Source of the DNA: Lederbergia citrisecunda
GTDB taxonomy: Bacteria > Bacillota > Bacilli > Bacillales > Bacillaceae_C
Assembly: GCF_018343695.1 (NCBI RefSeq)
Contig: NZ_JAGYPJ010000001.1
Span: 3,612,511 to 3,676,510, forward strand
Direction of reading: 5' to 3'
DNA: 64,000 bases
Below the pieces are notes generated by a model. That model did no database searches and was not told where the DNA came from. It was given only the letters and a program-made list of their open reading frames with translations. Positions 43,946 to 53,877 of this stretch are shown in pieces; the stretch's first letter is position 1; each line of letters starts with the position of its first letter. Position numbers and translations under genes: made by a program.

Positions 43946-44042
43946 TTTATGAACACTTTATATACATTCTCTAGTTTTCTTGAAAAAAAACTGTAATTAA
44001 GATATATTCATTATGGAAAAAAAGGTTATTGGGGGCCCGTTT

Positions 44043-45416
44043 ATGACAAATAGATTCGCTGTAATATTGGCTGCTGGCCAAGGAACACGAATGAAGTCAA
44101 AACTTTATAAAGTACTACATTCTATATGTGGGAAGCCAATGGTTGAGCACGTCCTGGACAACATTTTGAAAGTGAACACTGACAAAATCGTTACGGTTGT
44201 TGGACATGGGGCGGAGCTTGTAAAGACTAGTTTGGGAGGAAAAAGTGACTTTGTTCTGCAGGAGGAACAGCTTGGAACTGCCCATGCGGTCATACAAGCG
44301 AAAGAAGTGCTAGGAAATCAGAATGGAACAACTTTAGTCATATGCGGTGATACACCTCTTATTACAGCTGAAACGATGGAAGCGTTGATTAAACTGCATG
44401 AATCACAAGATGCAGCTGCGACAATTTTATCAGCTTATACAGAAAAACCCGACGGCTATGGAAGGGTCATCCGTAATACTAATAGAACTGTTGAAAAAGT
44501 CGTTGAACATAAAGATGCTAGTGAAGATGAGCGGAAAGTGAAAGAAATCAATACAGGAACGTATTGTTTTGACAATCAAGCATTGTTTGAGGCGCTTGAA
44601 GAAGTTTCAAATGACAATGCTCAAGGAGAATATTACCTTCCTGATGTGATTGAAATTTTAAAGGCAAAGGGGAAAAAGGTCTTTGCATTTCAAACACCAG
44701 ATTTTGATGAAACTATGGGTATCAATGATCGTGTAGCGCTTGCCGAAGCGGAAAGACTTATGAGAAATAGAATTAATAACATTCATATGAAAAATGGCGT
44801 TACGATTATTGATCCTACAAATACGTATGTTGATTCAGATGTAAAAATTGGTATGGACACAATTTTGTATCCAGGTACAATTATAAAAGGACAAACTGTA
44901 ATCGGGGAAGATTGTCAAATTGGTCCAAACAGTGAGTTGGTCAATGCTAAAATTGGATCCGAAACAGTGATTAGACAATCTGTTGTACATGATAGTTTGG
45001 TTGGAGAAAAAGTCCAAATCGGGCCTTTTGCGCATATTCGTCCACAATCCAATATTCACGATGATGTAAAAGTAGGAAACTTTGTCGAAATTAAAAAATC
45101 GGAAATTGGAAAAGGTAGTAAAGCGTCTCATTTGAGCTATATTGGCGATGCTGAGGTTGGTTCAAATGTGAACCTTGGCTGTGGTTCCATTACGGTTAAT
45201 TATAATGGAAAAAGTAAATTTTTAACGAAAATAGAAGACAATGTGTTTGTTGGCTGTAACTCTAACCTTGTTGCACCTGTAACAATTGGGGAGGGCGCTT
45301 ATATCGCCGCAGGTTCCACCATAACGAAAGATGTACCGGGAGAATCTCTTTCCATCGCGCGCGCCAGGCAGGTTAATAAAGAAAATTACGTCAAGAAACT
45401 AAATTTGAATAACTAA
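44043..45416 (+). CDS. glmU: bifunctional UDP-GlcNAc pyrophosphorylase / GlcN-1-P acetyltransferase
   Basis: Makes UDP-N-acetylglucosamine for peptidoglycan and teichoic acids (gcaD in B. subtilis). The 457 residues have an N-terminal nucleotidyltransferase domain ([26 protein letters not shown]) and, from about residue 250, a left-handed beta helix of hexapeptide repeats with the acetyltransferase site ([12 protein letters not shown]). I start at ATG 44043 on family grounds; the frame reads back to an ATG at 44013. Confidence 0.96.
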   Translation: MTNRFAVILAAGQGTRMKSKLYKVLHSICGKPMVEHVLDNILKVNTDKIVTVVGHGAELVKTSLGGKSDFVLQEEQLGTAHAVIQAKEVLGNQNGTTLVICGDTPLITAETMEALIKLHESQDAAATILSAYTEKPDGYGRVIRNTNRTVEKVVEHKDASEDERKVKEINTGTYCFDNQALFEALEEVSNDNAQGEYYLPDVIEILKAKGKKVFAFQTPDFDETMGINDRVALAEAERLMRNRINNIHMKNGVTIIDPTNTYVDSDVKIGMDTILYPGTIIKGQTVIGEDCQIGPNSELVNAKIGSETVIRQSVVHDSLVGEKVQIGPFAHIRPQSNIHDDVKVGNFVEIKKSEIGKGSKASHLSYIGDAEVGSNVNLGCGSITVNYNGKSKFLTKIEDNVFVGCNSNLVAPVTIGEGAYIAAGSTITKDVPGESLSIARARQVNKENYVKKLNLNN

Positions 45417-45430
45417 TATGGAGGTTCAAC

Positions 45431-46390
45431 ATGTCAAATCAATATCTTGACCCTAGCTTGAAAATATTCTCATTAAGTTCAAATCGTGCTTTGGCGCAAG
45501 AAATTGCTAAATTTATCGGTGTGGAACTTGGAAAATGTTCTGTTAATAGATTTAGTGATGGAGAAATTCAAATTAATATTGAGGAAAGTATACGTGGTTG
45601 CGATGTTTACGTTGTTCAATCTACGAGTGATCCCGTCAACGACCATTTGATGGAGCTCCTCATCATGATTGATGCACTAAAACGAGCTTCTGCTAAAACA
45701 ATCAATCTTGTTATGCCTTATTATGGATATGCACGTCAAGATCGAAAAGCGAGAGCACGTGAACCGATCACAGCAAAACTAGTTGCTAATCTTATTGAGA
45801 CAGCTGGGGCGACACGGATGATTAATCTTGACCTCCACGCACCTCAGATTCAAGGGTTTTTTGATATTCCTAATGACCATTTAATGGGTGTTCCTATTTT
45901 AGGAGATTATTTTAAGACGAAAAATTTATATAAAGATGATATTGTGATTGTTTCACCTGATCATGGCGGAGTTACGCGTGCTAGAAGACTGGCAGATCGT
46001 TTAAAGGCACCAATCGCCATTATTGATAAACGCCGCCCTCGTCCGAACGTGGCGGAAGTAATGAATATCGTAGGTAATGTAGATGGAAAAATTGCTATCT
46101 TAATCGATGATATTATTGATACAGCTGGTACGATTACGCTTGCGGCAAATGCTCTTACAGAAAATGGTGCTAAGGAAGTATATGCTTGCTGTACACATCC
46201 AGTTCTATCAGGACCTGCAATTGAAAGAATTCAAAATTCTAATATTAAAGAGCTAGTTGTAACAAACTCAATTGTCCTTCCAGAAGAAAAGAAAATCGCA
46301 AAAATTAAAGAACTCTCTGTAGCTCCTTTATTAGGAGAAGCGATTATTCGAGTTCACGAAAATCAATCAGTAAGTACATTGTTTGATTAA
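45431..46390 (+). CDS. prs: ribose-phosphate pyrophosphokinase
   Basis: Makes PRPP from ribose 5-phosphate and ATP, the precursor used by GuaB's pathway, PurR signalling and nucleotide salvage. The 319 residues show the ATP segment [13 protein letters not shown], the divalent metal site [11 protein letters not shown] and the PRPP loop [14 protein letters not shown] start after GGAGG, 14 bases behind glmU, as in the gcaD-prs operon. Confidence 0.98.
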   Translation: MSNQYLDPSLKIFSLSSNRALAQEIAKFIGVELGKCSVNRFSDGEIQINIEESIRGCDVYVVQSTSDPVNDHLMELLIMIDALKRASAKTINLVMPYYGYARQDRKARAREPITAKLVANLIETAGATRMINLDLHAPQIQGFFDIPNDHLMGVPILGDYFKTKNLYKDDIVIVSPDHGGVTRARRLADRLKAPIAIIDKRRPRPNVAEVMNIVGNVDGKIAILIDDIIDTAGTITLAANALTENGAKEVYACCTHPVLSGPAIERIQNSNIKELVVTNSIVLPEEKKIAKIKELSVAPLLGEAIIRVHENQSVSTLFD

Positions 46391-46779
46391 GATATATGAA
46401 AAAAACCTGTATTCCAGTATGCGGATCAGGAGTGAAGAAAATCACAAACTAAGTTTCATATAAACCAAAAAAATTTATGAATCTTATGTTTAAGCGAATT
46501 ATTATAATGTCGATCATTATATAAGGTGAAAAGGAAAGGATAGATGAACAGGGATCGTACCTGTTTACATCTATCCTTTTTGTATAACATATGACCTCAT
46601 TTACTACTACAACATCAAAATTTCATACAACAAAATCTCATCTTTCTTCAGAACTTATAATTGAAGAAGACAATTATGTATATTTATCTGTTTCCTTTTT
46701 GCACATCCGAACTGATTTGTTAAAACGCTAATCTTTTTGCATCCTAAAAGACAGTCTTTGCAACTTAGTGTCGATCCCC
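46391..46779. terminator. prs-DUF4037 intergenic region with terminator
   Basis: About 390 bases without a gene. A strong hairpin lies at 46535-46583: AAAGGATAGATG pairs with CATCTATCCTTT, including an inner CAGG/CCTG pair, and ends in T5. Between prs and it, and after it, the sequence is AT-rich and I see nothing else. Confidence 0.8.
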
Positions 46780-47838
46780 TTAGGAAGTCTGAAATAATCT
46801 TTTCAGTGCCTTTCTAGCATGGTTGCCCTCAAGACCAGACTCACGAATTATATTTCTGAAATTGGTATTGTCAGTAATCTGATCAATGTTACCGATTGGG
46901 CGTCTAGAGGCTAACTCGCGAATAAATTCATTTTTAATATGTTTCAAAATAACTTTCGCAATTCTTTCGCCATTCATTACTTTGAATGGACGGTCATAGA
47001 AGTATGAAACTTCAATAGGAATCATTTCCGTAATTCCTAATCTATTATGCATACTTGATAAATGCTTATAAGCATTATTAAATGCGTTCTCACGTTCTCT
47101 CCATGTAGCTGCCGTTTGAGCTGTCCAAAGATAAGGCATCAGTTGATCAGAGCATTTCAAATGCATAAAAGCAGTACCAAACCATTTTGGATAAGGGGCA
47201 TATTGACGCTCCAACAGAAAGCAGAGATTGATGATGTCACGGACAATACGTGAGGCAATAATAGAGGAGCCAAGTTTATCACCAGTAAAACCCGAACGAA
47301 GCATCAGATGTTCTTCTTGACCGATTCGTTGCCAATTTGTTGCCATTAGGTACAACCAAATATCATGAGGATAATAACTAAATTGATTGCGTAATGCGGA
47401 AAGGTTACCCGTATCATCCCTATAGACTGCTCCCTTGTTTATCTCGAGAAGCGTCTGCGAGGGAAATGAAAGCCAATCTTCTATACCTATAGGTTCATCT
47501 ATGTTAACACCCAAACAGCTTTCAATAAATTTCGGCAACGTTGTAATTACGCTCATTCTTATATCAACCGGAAAGCCATAGAACTGTTTCGGTACTCGCT
47601 CAGTCAGAGATTTCTCTATTTCCTCGGAACTCCCTATATCTTCTTTACTGAGAAAAAGATATACCCGTGGTCCCCAATCATGATCGGTTGACATTTCTGT
47701 ATCGTAGCCGAGCACTTCACTCCCAGGACCAATTAGAGCAGATGAATAGAGCAAGTCCGGATAGTCGTCTGACAGTATAGACTCAACGACTTCTCTATGA
47801 AACCGACGACATAATTCTACCCCTTTAATAAAGGACAC
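46780..47838 (-). CDS. DUF4037 domain protein (nucleotidyltransferase-like)
   Basis: A 352-residue protein with an N-terminal nucleotidyltransferase-like segment, SALIGPGSEVLGYD followed by TDHDWGPRVYLFL, where a GS motif and an Asp pair resemble the Pol-beta superfamily. The C-terminal two thirds match DUF4037 by their pattern of Trp and Tyr residues (SYYPHDIWLYLMATNWQRI). Substrate unknown. It sits on the minus strand between prs and ctc, where B. subtilis has no gene. A small lipoprotein gene lies three bases upstream. Confidence 0.8.
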   Translation of the reverse strand: MSFIKGVELCRRFHREVVESILSDDYPDLLYSSALIGPGSEVLGYDTEMSTDHDWGPRVYLFLSKEDIGSSEEIEKSLTERVPKQFYGFPVDIRMSVITTLPKFIESCLGVNIDEPIGIEDWLSFPSQTLLEINKGAVYRDDTGNLSALRNQFSYYPHDIWLYLMATNWQRIGQEEHLMLRSGFTGDKLGSSIIASRIVRDIINLCFLLERQYAPYPKWFGTAFMHLKCSDQLMPYLWTAQTAATWRERENAFNNAYKHLSSMHNRLGITEMIPIEVSYFYDRPFKVMNGERIAKVILKHIKNEFIRELASRRPIGNIDQITDNTNFRNIIRESGLEGNHARKALKRLFQTS

Positions 47839-47841
47839 TCT

Positions 47842-48114
47842 TTATTTCTCCTTTCGTATTTCACTTTGTAAAACACAAAAACCGTCAATCCGTTGTGTTT
47901 GGATTAATAGTATACGGTTCGATATCCTTTTGAACTGCTGGAGGCCACTTTCCACATCTGACTGATTACCACTGTAACCTATATAATCTAATTTTTGACC
48001 TTCGATGGATTTGGTAGGTGAAACAACAATATCCTTGAAAGCACAACCAGCGAGTAAGATACTTAACATTAGTGACAATAAAACATTATAGTATGATTTT
48101 ATAATAATCATCAC
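47842..48114 (-). CDS. putative small lipoprotein
   Basis: A 90-residue ORF with a type II signal peptide: YNVLLSLMLSILLAGC ends in the lipobox LLAGC, the cysteine at about residue 24. The mature part is short and polar, with no recognised domain. ATG after GAGGTGAT. Three bases separate it from the DUF4037 gene, so they probably share a transcript. No counterpart at this position in B. subtilis. Confidence 0.65.
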   Translation of the reverse strand: MMIIIKSYYNVLLSLMLSILLAGCAFKDIVVSPTKSIEGQKLDYIGYSGNQSDVESGLQQFKRISNRILLIQTQRIDGFCVLQSEIRKEK

Positions 48115-48259
48115 CTCAAACGAATCAAGTTGACGGAATTTTCTTTATTGCATTTTACCATATTCTAAGTGGTTGTTTAAAAAATTTAATGTGTTAAGGC
48201 TGTATGGGCTTATAAAAAGGAACCCGTTAGATTTAGTTGTTTTTTTCGTTTAATTAGAA

Positions 48260-48285
48260 GTTTATTTTTACTTATGTTAGGGTAT
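48260..48285 (+). promoter_or_regulatory. sigma-B promoter of ctc
   Basis: GTTTAT (48260-48265), 14-base spacer, GGGTAT (48280-48285), matching the general stress consensus GTTTAA-N12-14-GGGTAT at 11 of 12 positions. ctc is a classical sigma-B gene in B. subtilis. Confidence 0.8.
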
Positions 48286-48329
48286 TAATAGAGATGCATT
48301 ACATAATAGGGAGAGGGAGTGTCATACTT

Positions 48330-48965
48330 ATGAGTACAGTACTAGTGGCAAAAAGCCGTACGAATGGGCAACGTTCACAATTGACGGACATTCGTATGCA
48401 AGGTGGAATTCCAGCGGTAGTTTATGGGTACCAGGTAGAAAATACCCCAATTTCTGTAAATAGTGCCGAGTTTATGAAAACTATGCGAGAAGTCGGCCGA
48501 AATGGTGTTATTTCTCTAGATCTCGAAGGGAAAAAGGTAAATGTTCTTTTACATGAATATCAAGAAGACCCTTTGAGAAATGAAATTGTGCATGCAGATT
48601 TTCTAGCAATTGACTTAAATCAAGAAATTGAAGCAAATGTAAGGGTAGAAATATCGGAAGACTCAGCAGGTGTCAAGAGTGGTGGGGTTCTTCAGGTTTT
48701 GTTGCATGAACTTTCTGTAACGGCTGTTCCTGAAAAAATTCCGGAGGTCATCCATATTGATATTCCTGATTTAAACATTGGCGAAGCAGTAACAGTTGGA
48801 GAAATACGCGGTAATTTCTCATGCACGATCAATCACGAGGATGATGAGCCTATTGCTAATATCCAACCTCCACGTACAGAAGAAGAAACTCCAGACGGAG
48901 GAGTACGTGAAGAAAATCCACCTGAAAACAGCAACGACGACAAAGCTGAAGGTGAAGATGTATAA
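48330..48965 (+). CDS. ctc: general stress protein Ctc (ribosomal protein bL25 family)
   Basis: Binds 5S rRNA in the large subunit under stress. The 211 residues comprise the L25 domain (about 1-95: AKSRTNGQRSQLTDIRMQGG) and the TL5/Ctc C-terminal domain (GGVLQVLLHELSVTAVPEKI), ending in a long acidic tail rich in Glu, Asp and Pro. I start at ATG 48330 on family grounds, although the GGGAG lies 16 bases upstream; an in-frame ATG at 48294 is less likely. Expression is expected from the sigma-B site. Confidence 0.94.
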   Translation: MSTVLVAKSRTNGQRSQLTDIRMQGGIPAVVYGYQVENTPISVNSAEFMKTMREVGRNGVISLDLEGKKVNVLLHEYQEDPLRNEIVHADFLAIDLNQEIEANVRVEISEDSAGVKSGGVLQVLLHELSVTAVPEKIPEVIHIDIPDLNIGEAVTVGEIRGNFSCTINHEDDEPIANIQPPRTEEETPDGGVREENPPENSNDDKAEGEDV

Positions 48966-49100
48966 TTTAACATAATAAAGTATTTTGTTATATATTGGTA
49001 ATCCATTGTTGATTTCAATGCTATGTTGATTGTAACGTAAGGCGAGCACCTGAAGCGAAAATCAATGTATAGAATAAAATAGCTTTTATAATAAAAATTG

Positions 49101-49135
49101 AGAAGCGCAGCCAAAGGGTTGCGCTTTTGTTTCCG
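49101..49135 (+). terminator. ctc terminator
   Basis: AAGCGCA and TGCGCTT pair around GCCAAAGGGT, followed by TTGTTT. Confidence 0.7.
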
Positions 49136-49190
49136 TTTATGTATTTTTAACGTATAATAGATGAAATAGGTGTAACTTGGGGTGTTAGGG

Positions 49191-49751
49191 ATGAAATTAA
49201 TTGTAGGGTTAGGAAATCCCGGTCTTTCATATAATAAAACTCGCCATAATATTGGATTTATGATTGTGGATGAGTTAGCAAAAAGACTCGGAACAACCCT
49301 GTCCGAGAAAAAATTCAACGGAATCTATTCTATTATTCATAAAAATGGTGAAAAGGTCATTTTACTAAAACCTTTAACATATATGAATTTATCAGGAGAT
49401 TGTATCCGTCCACTTATGGATTACTATGACATACCGGTGGAAGACTTGCTTGTGATTTACGATGATCTTGATTTACCAGTTGGAAAAATACGACTAAGAC
49501 AAAAAGGCAGCGCCGGTGGACATAATGGTATAAAGTCTACCATCGCGAATCTTGGTACTCAAGAATTCAAACGGATACGCGTGGGAATCGATCGCCCTCC
49601 GGTTGGTGTAACAGTACCTGATTATGTCTTAAGTAAATTTCGCAAAGACGAAAAAGATGATATCCAATCTGTCGTTGAGAAATGTGTAGATGCTTGCGAA
49701 GAGTGGTTGGATAAGCCTTTTCTAGAAATCATGAATCAATTTAATGGTTAG
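49191..49751 (+). CDS. pth: peptidyl-tRNA hydrolase
   Basis: Frees tRNA from prematurely released peptidyl-tRNA (spoVC in B. subtilis). The 186 residues show [18 protein letters not shown] with the catalytic His, the segment [23 protein letters not shown] and [14 protein letters not shown] 49191 gives the standard N-terminus [11 protein letters not shown]. It is followed after a short gap by fin. Confidence 0.97.
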   Translation: MKLIVGLGNPGLSYNKTRHNIGFMIVDELAKRLGTTLSEKKFNGIYSIIHKNGEKVILLKPLTYMNLSGDCIRPLMDYYDIPVEDLLVIYDDLDLPVGKIRLRQKGSAGGHNGIKSTIANLGTQEFKRIRVGIDRPPVGVTVPDYVLSKFRKDEKDDIQSVVEKCVDACEEWLDKPFLEIMNQFNG

Positions 49752-49818
49752 TACGAATAACTCCTTATAAAGGTGTTCATACTATATGAACGGATTGCTT
49801 TTGTAAGGAGGGTTTACT

Positions 49819-50049
49819 ATACCAATTCATTATTATTGTCGCCATTGTTCTTCCAAAATGGGAACGATTGATGATTCCGTTTTTGAAGAAGAACAACTAG
49901 GCATTCATACATTAACAGATAAGGAAAGACAAGAAATGGTCACGTATGGATCAAATGGAGAGATATTTATCCAGGCAATATGCGATGATTGCCACGAAGC
50001 GTTTATAAATAATCCCGATTTGCATCAATATGATTATCTTATTCATTAA
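49819..50049 (+). CDS. fin: anti-sigma-F factor Fin, apparent ATA start codon
   Basis: Forespore protein that shuts off sigma-F on the switch to sigma-G. The protein should be 76 residues, as in B. subtilis, with zinc pairs CRHC at residue 7 and CDDC further on. The reading frame from 49819 gives exactly 76 codons and begins (ATA)PIHYYCRHC, aligning residue for residue with B. subtilis MALHYYCRHC. GGAGG ends eight bases before ATA. The frame has a TAA at 49804 and no ATG, GTG or TTG until 49858, which would delete the first zinc pair. So ATA is the likely start. Confidence 0.85.
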   Translation: MPIHYYCRHCSSKMGTIDDSVFEEEQLGIHTLTDKERQEMVTYGSNGEIFIQAICDDCHEAFINNPDLHQYDYLIH

Positions 50050-50050
50050 A

Positions 50051-50081
50051 AAGCTTTGGAGAGAAATCCAAAGCATTTTTC
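50051..50081 (+). terminator. fin terminator
   Basis: GCTTTGGA and TCCAAAGC pair around GAGAAA; ATTTTT follows. Confidence 0.85.
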
Positions 50082-50184
50082 CATTGGCTATTTATCATGT
50101 AAAAGCAACCCAGCCATAATAAAATAAGATGGATTCAAGTTAACCTCTTAAATACCTGCCATTTTTTATGAAGAGGAGATAAAC

Positions 50185-53100
50185 ATGCAAGGCATAAAAA
50201 ATTTAATTATACAGCAAAATGAAATTCAATCGATTCTTTCTGGCATTGAAGAAAACCTTCGAGAACAACTAATAGCTGGATTATCAGGTTCGGCAAGAGC
50301 TGCATTCATTGCGGCAGCTGCAGAAAAAACCGGAAAATCGATTATCGTTATTACCCATAATCTTTTGCAGGCACAAAAGCTTTACGAGGATCTCACTCAA
50401 TTTATAGATGAAGATGAGCTTTTTCTTTATCCTGCCAATGAATTGATTGCTGCAGAACTTAGTATTGCAAGTCCTGAACTGCGCGCCCAACGAATTGAAA
50501 CACTTAATTACATGGTGTCGGGTGGTCGCGGTGTTTTTGTCGTTCCTATTGCTAGTTTAAGAAAAATATTACCTCCCCCATCCATTTGGCAAGGATATCA
50601 ATTGCTTATTGAATTGGGGCAAGATTTAGATCTTGAACAAGATTTATTAAAGTTTATTCAAATGGGATATAGCAGAACGGACATGGTTAGTGCACCTGGT
50701 GAATTTAGTATTCGTGGAGGAATATTAGATATTTATCCTCTTACGGAAACGGATCCGATTCGCATAGAGCTCTTTGATACGGAAGTTGATTCGATACGAA
50801 CTTTTTCCTTAGATGATCAGCGTTCTAAAGATAAAAGGAAGAGTGTGCTAATTGGTCCTGCTACCGAAACACCAATAAATAGTAATCAATTAGTGAAAAT
50901 GGCAGATCAACTGGAAGCCGGGCTTTCACGCTCCTTGAAAAAGTTGAGAAATGAAAAAGCAAAGGAACTTTTATCCGAAAATATTGGATATGATCTAGAA
51001 CAACTTCGTAACGGGCAAAAGCCAGAGCAATTTTATAAATATATATCTTATGCCTATGAGCCTGCTGCAAGTTTACTAGATTATCTTTCGGAGAATGGAT
51101 TGCTCATTTTTGATGAATTAAGCCGTATTCAGGAAATGAATGAAAGCCTGGAAAAGGAAGAAGCGGAATGGCAAACATCCCTACTTGAACAAGGGGAAAT
51201 TATTCACGACCTTCCTGTGTCAAATCCATTTTCTCAATTATTATCTAAACATCAGATCCCTAAAGTATATTTGTCTTTATTTATGAGACATATCTCGAAT
51301 ACAAATCCACAAAACATCTCCAATATTCCATGTAGGCTTATGCAAAATTTCCATGGTCAAATGCATTTGCTCAAAGGGGAAGTGGAGCGTTGGCAGAAAA
51401 ATCGGTATTCCATTATTTTTCTAGCTCCTAATGCTGAGAGGGCGAAGAAAGTACAATCCGTTTTATATGATTATGAAGTGGAAGCATCCATTGTAAAGGA
51501 TCCAGATCAAACGGTATCGGGGATCCAAATAATTGAAGGTGCTTTAAATACGGGTTTTGAGCTGCCATTAGCCAAAGTGGCTGTCATTACAGAAGAAGAA
51601 ATATTTAATAAGAGAACTCGCAAATCAAAGCGCAGGCAAAAACTATCAAATGCTGAACGGATTAAAAGTTATTCCGAATTGCAGGTAGGAGATTATGTTG
51701 TCCACGTCAATCATGGGATAGGAAAGTATTTAGGGATTGAAACCCTTTTAATCAATGGGGTTCATAAAGATTATTTGAATTTAAGATATCAAGCGAATGA
51801 TAAGCTGTATGTACCAGTTGAACAAATTGATCTCGTTCAAAAATATGTGGGCTCTGAAGGAAAGGAGCCAAAGGTATATAAATTAGGTGGAAGCGATTGG
51901 AAGCGTGTAAAGAAAAAGGTAGAGTCTTCAGTCAAGGATATCGCGGATGACTTGATTAAATTATACGCAGAAAGGGAAGCCGCCAAAGGGTACGCTTTTT
52001 CACCAGATAGTGATTTACAACGGGAGTTGGAATCTTCTTTTCCTTACCAAGAAACAGATGATCAGTTGCGTTCAATCGTGGAGATCAAACGAGATATGGA
52101 AAGAGAAAGACCAATGGATCGCCTACTCTGTGGGGATGTCGGTTATGGAAAAACAGAAGTCGCAATTCGTGCGGCGTTCAAGGCGATCATGGATGGAAAG
52201 CAAGTCGCTGTATTAGTGCCGACAACGATTTTGGCACAACAGCATTTCGAAACTATTAAGGAGAGATTTCAAGATTACCCAATTAATATAGGACTTCTAA
52301 GCCGTTTTCGTACTAAAAAACAGCAAACTGAGACGGCGAAAGGCTTAAAAAACGGTACAGTTGATATCGTAATTGGGACTCATCGTCTTTTATCAAAAGA
52401 TATCCAATATGCGGAACTAGGTCTTTTAATTGTTGATGAAGAGCAGCGGTTTGGCGTTACACATAAAGAAAAAATTAAACAGATAAAAACAAATATTGAT
52501 GTGCTGACATTGACGGCGACACCTATCCCAAGAACACTTCATATGTCCATGCTAGGGGTTCGTGATTTATCAGTCATTGAAACACCTCCGGAAAATCGCT
52601 TCCCTGTGCAAACATATGTAATGGAATATAATGGTGCACTTGTAAAGGAATCCATTGAGCGTGAGTTGGCGAGGGGCGGTCAAGTTTATTTTCTTTATAA
52701 CCGAGTTGAGGACATTGAGAGAAAAACAGAGGAAATTTCAATGCTTGTCCCAGATGCACGGGTGGCGTATGCTCATGGGCAAATGACTGAAACAGAGCTG
52801 GAATCTGTTATTCTAAGTTTTCTTGACGGAGAATTCGATGTACTTGTGACAACAACAATTATTGAAACGGGTGTCGATATCCCGAATGTGAATACTTTGA
52901 TCGTTCATGACGCGGATCGAATGGGACTTTCCCAACTTTATCAATTAAGGGGGCGTGTCGGTCGTTCCAATCGTATTGCGTACGCGTATTTTACGTATAG
53001 ACGAAACAAAGTTCTCACTGAAGTAGCGGAAAAGCGATTACAGGCAATCAAAGAATTTACCGAGCTAGGTTCCGGTTTTAAAATTGCTATGCGCGACTTA

Positions 53101-53697
53101 TCGATAAGAGGTGCCGGTAATTTGCTCGGTGCCCAACAGCACGGCTTTATTGATTCCGTTGGATTCGATTTGTACTCTCAAATGCTTAAAGATGCTATCG
53201 ATGAACGGAAAGGAACGCTTCACGAACAAAAAGTCCCAACATTTGAAGTAGAGCTTGAATTAGACGCATATATTCCGGATTCGTATATTCGAGACGGTCA
53301 TCAAAAAATAGAGATGTACAAACGCTTTAGAAATATTGATTCTCTTGATGAACTAGAAGAATTACAAGAGGAGATGATCGATCGTTTTGGAGACTATCCG
53401 AAACAAGTCGGATATTTATTTACTGTCGCTGAAATGAAAGTGTACGCTCGTCAATCCAAACTAGAGCTTATTAAGCAATCAAAATCTGAGATATCCATTT
53501 ATATGTCAGAAGAAGGTACGAAAGAAATAGATGGAACAAAAGTCTTTGCGATATGCAACAGACACGGACGGATTGTTGGCCTCGGCATGGATGGTTCACG
53601 TTTGAAAATTACAATCCAAATAAATCGACTACAAACAGAAGAATGGCTCACGATTTCAACAGAAATTATGAAAGAATTGCAGAACGCTAAAAAGTAA
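50185..53697 (+). CDS. mfd: transcription-repair coupling factor Mfd
   Basis: ATP-driven translocase that removes RNA polymerase stalled at lesions and recruits UvrA. The 1170 residues show the UvrB-homology N-terminus (SGSARAAFIAAAAEKTGKS), the RNA polymerase interaction domain (GDYVVHVNHGIGKYLGIE), helicase motif I GDVGYGKTEVA, motif II DEEQRFGV, and motif VI QLRGRVGRS, then the C-terminal TRCF domain. ATG after GAGGAG. In B. subtilis it lies between fin and spoVT, as here. Confidence 0.98.
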   Translation: MQGIKNLIIQQNEIQSILSGIEENLREQLIAGLSGSARAAFIAAAAEKTGKSIIVITHNLLQAQKLYEDLTQFIDEDELFLYPANELIAAELSIASPELRAQRIETLNYMVSGGRGVFVVPIASLRKILPPPSIWQGYQLLIELGQDLDLEQDLLKFIQMGYSRTDMVSAPGEFSIRGGILDIYPLTETDPIRIELFDTEVDSIRTFSLDDQRSKDKRKSVLIGPATETPINSNQLVKMADQLEAGLSRSLKKLRNEKAKELLSENIGYDLEQLRNGQKPEQFYKYISYAYEPAASLLDYLSENGLLIFDELSRIQEMNESLEKEEAEWQTSLLEQGEIIHDLPVSNPFSQLLSKHQIPKVYLSLFMRHISNTNPQNISNIPCRLMQNFHGQMHLLKGEVERWQKNRYSIIFLAPNAERAKKVQSVLYDYEVEASIVKDPDQTVSGIQIIEGALNTGFELPLAKVAVITEEEIFNKRTRKSKRRQKLSNAERIKSYSELQVGDYVVHVNHGIGKYLGIETLLINGVHKDYLNLRYQANDKLYVPVEQIDLVQKYVGSEGKEPKVYKLGGSDWKRVKKKVESSVKDIADDLIKLYAEREAAKGYAFSPDSDLQRELESSFPYQETDDQLRSIVEIKRDMERERPMDRLLCGDVGYGKTEVAIRAAFKAIMDGKQVAVLVPTTILAQQHFETIKERFQDYPINIGLLSRFRTKKQQTETAKGLKNGTVDIVIGTHRLLSKDIQYAELGLLIVDEEQRFGVTHKEKIKQIKTNIDVLTLTATPIPRTLHMSMLGVRDLSVIETPPENRFPVQTYVMEYNGALVKESIERELARGGQVYFLYNRVEDIERKTEEISMLVPDARVAYAHGQMTETELESVILSFLDGEFDVLVTTTIIETGVDIPNVNTLIVHDADRMGLSQLYQLRGRVGRSNRIAYAYFTYRRNKVLTEVAEKRLQAIKEFTELGSGFKIAMRDLSIRGAGNLLGAQQHGFIDSVGFDLYSQMLKDAIDERKGTLHEQKVPTFEVELELDAYIPDSYIRDGHQKIEMYKRFRNIDSLDELEELQEEMIDRFGDYPKQVGYLFTVAEMKVYARQSKLELIKQSKSEISIYMSEEGTKEIDGTKVFAICNRHGRIVGLGMDGSRLKITIQINRLQTEEWLTISTEIMKELQNAKK

Positions 53698-53797
53698 AAA
53701 ATTTGCTTTCATCTTCAAAAAAATGACTTAGAATGTATAGAACTCTCTAACTGAAAGATACTAAATTCAACTACCGATGGTAATGAATTGTAAAAAC

Positions 53798-53846
53798 GGA
53801 AGCTTTTCTATAAATATTACGCTTAATTATTCTGAAAGCTTCCGAG
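53798..53846 (+). other. hairpin upstream of spoVT
   Basis: CGGAAGCTTT and AAAGCTTCCG are perfect complements separated by about 29 bases. There is no T tract, so it may be an mRNA structure rather than a terminator. A weak sigma-G-like pair (GAATT, 18 bases, CTATAAA) overlaps it. Confidence 0.45.
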
Positions 53847-53877
53847 AAATCATCTGATGAAAGAGAGGCAACTTAGG

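Noticed and set aside
49858-50049. fin starting at ATG 49858 (63 codons)
   Set aside because: It would lose the first zinc pair and 13 conserved residues, and no ribosome site precedes this ATG; the ATA at 49819 fits better.
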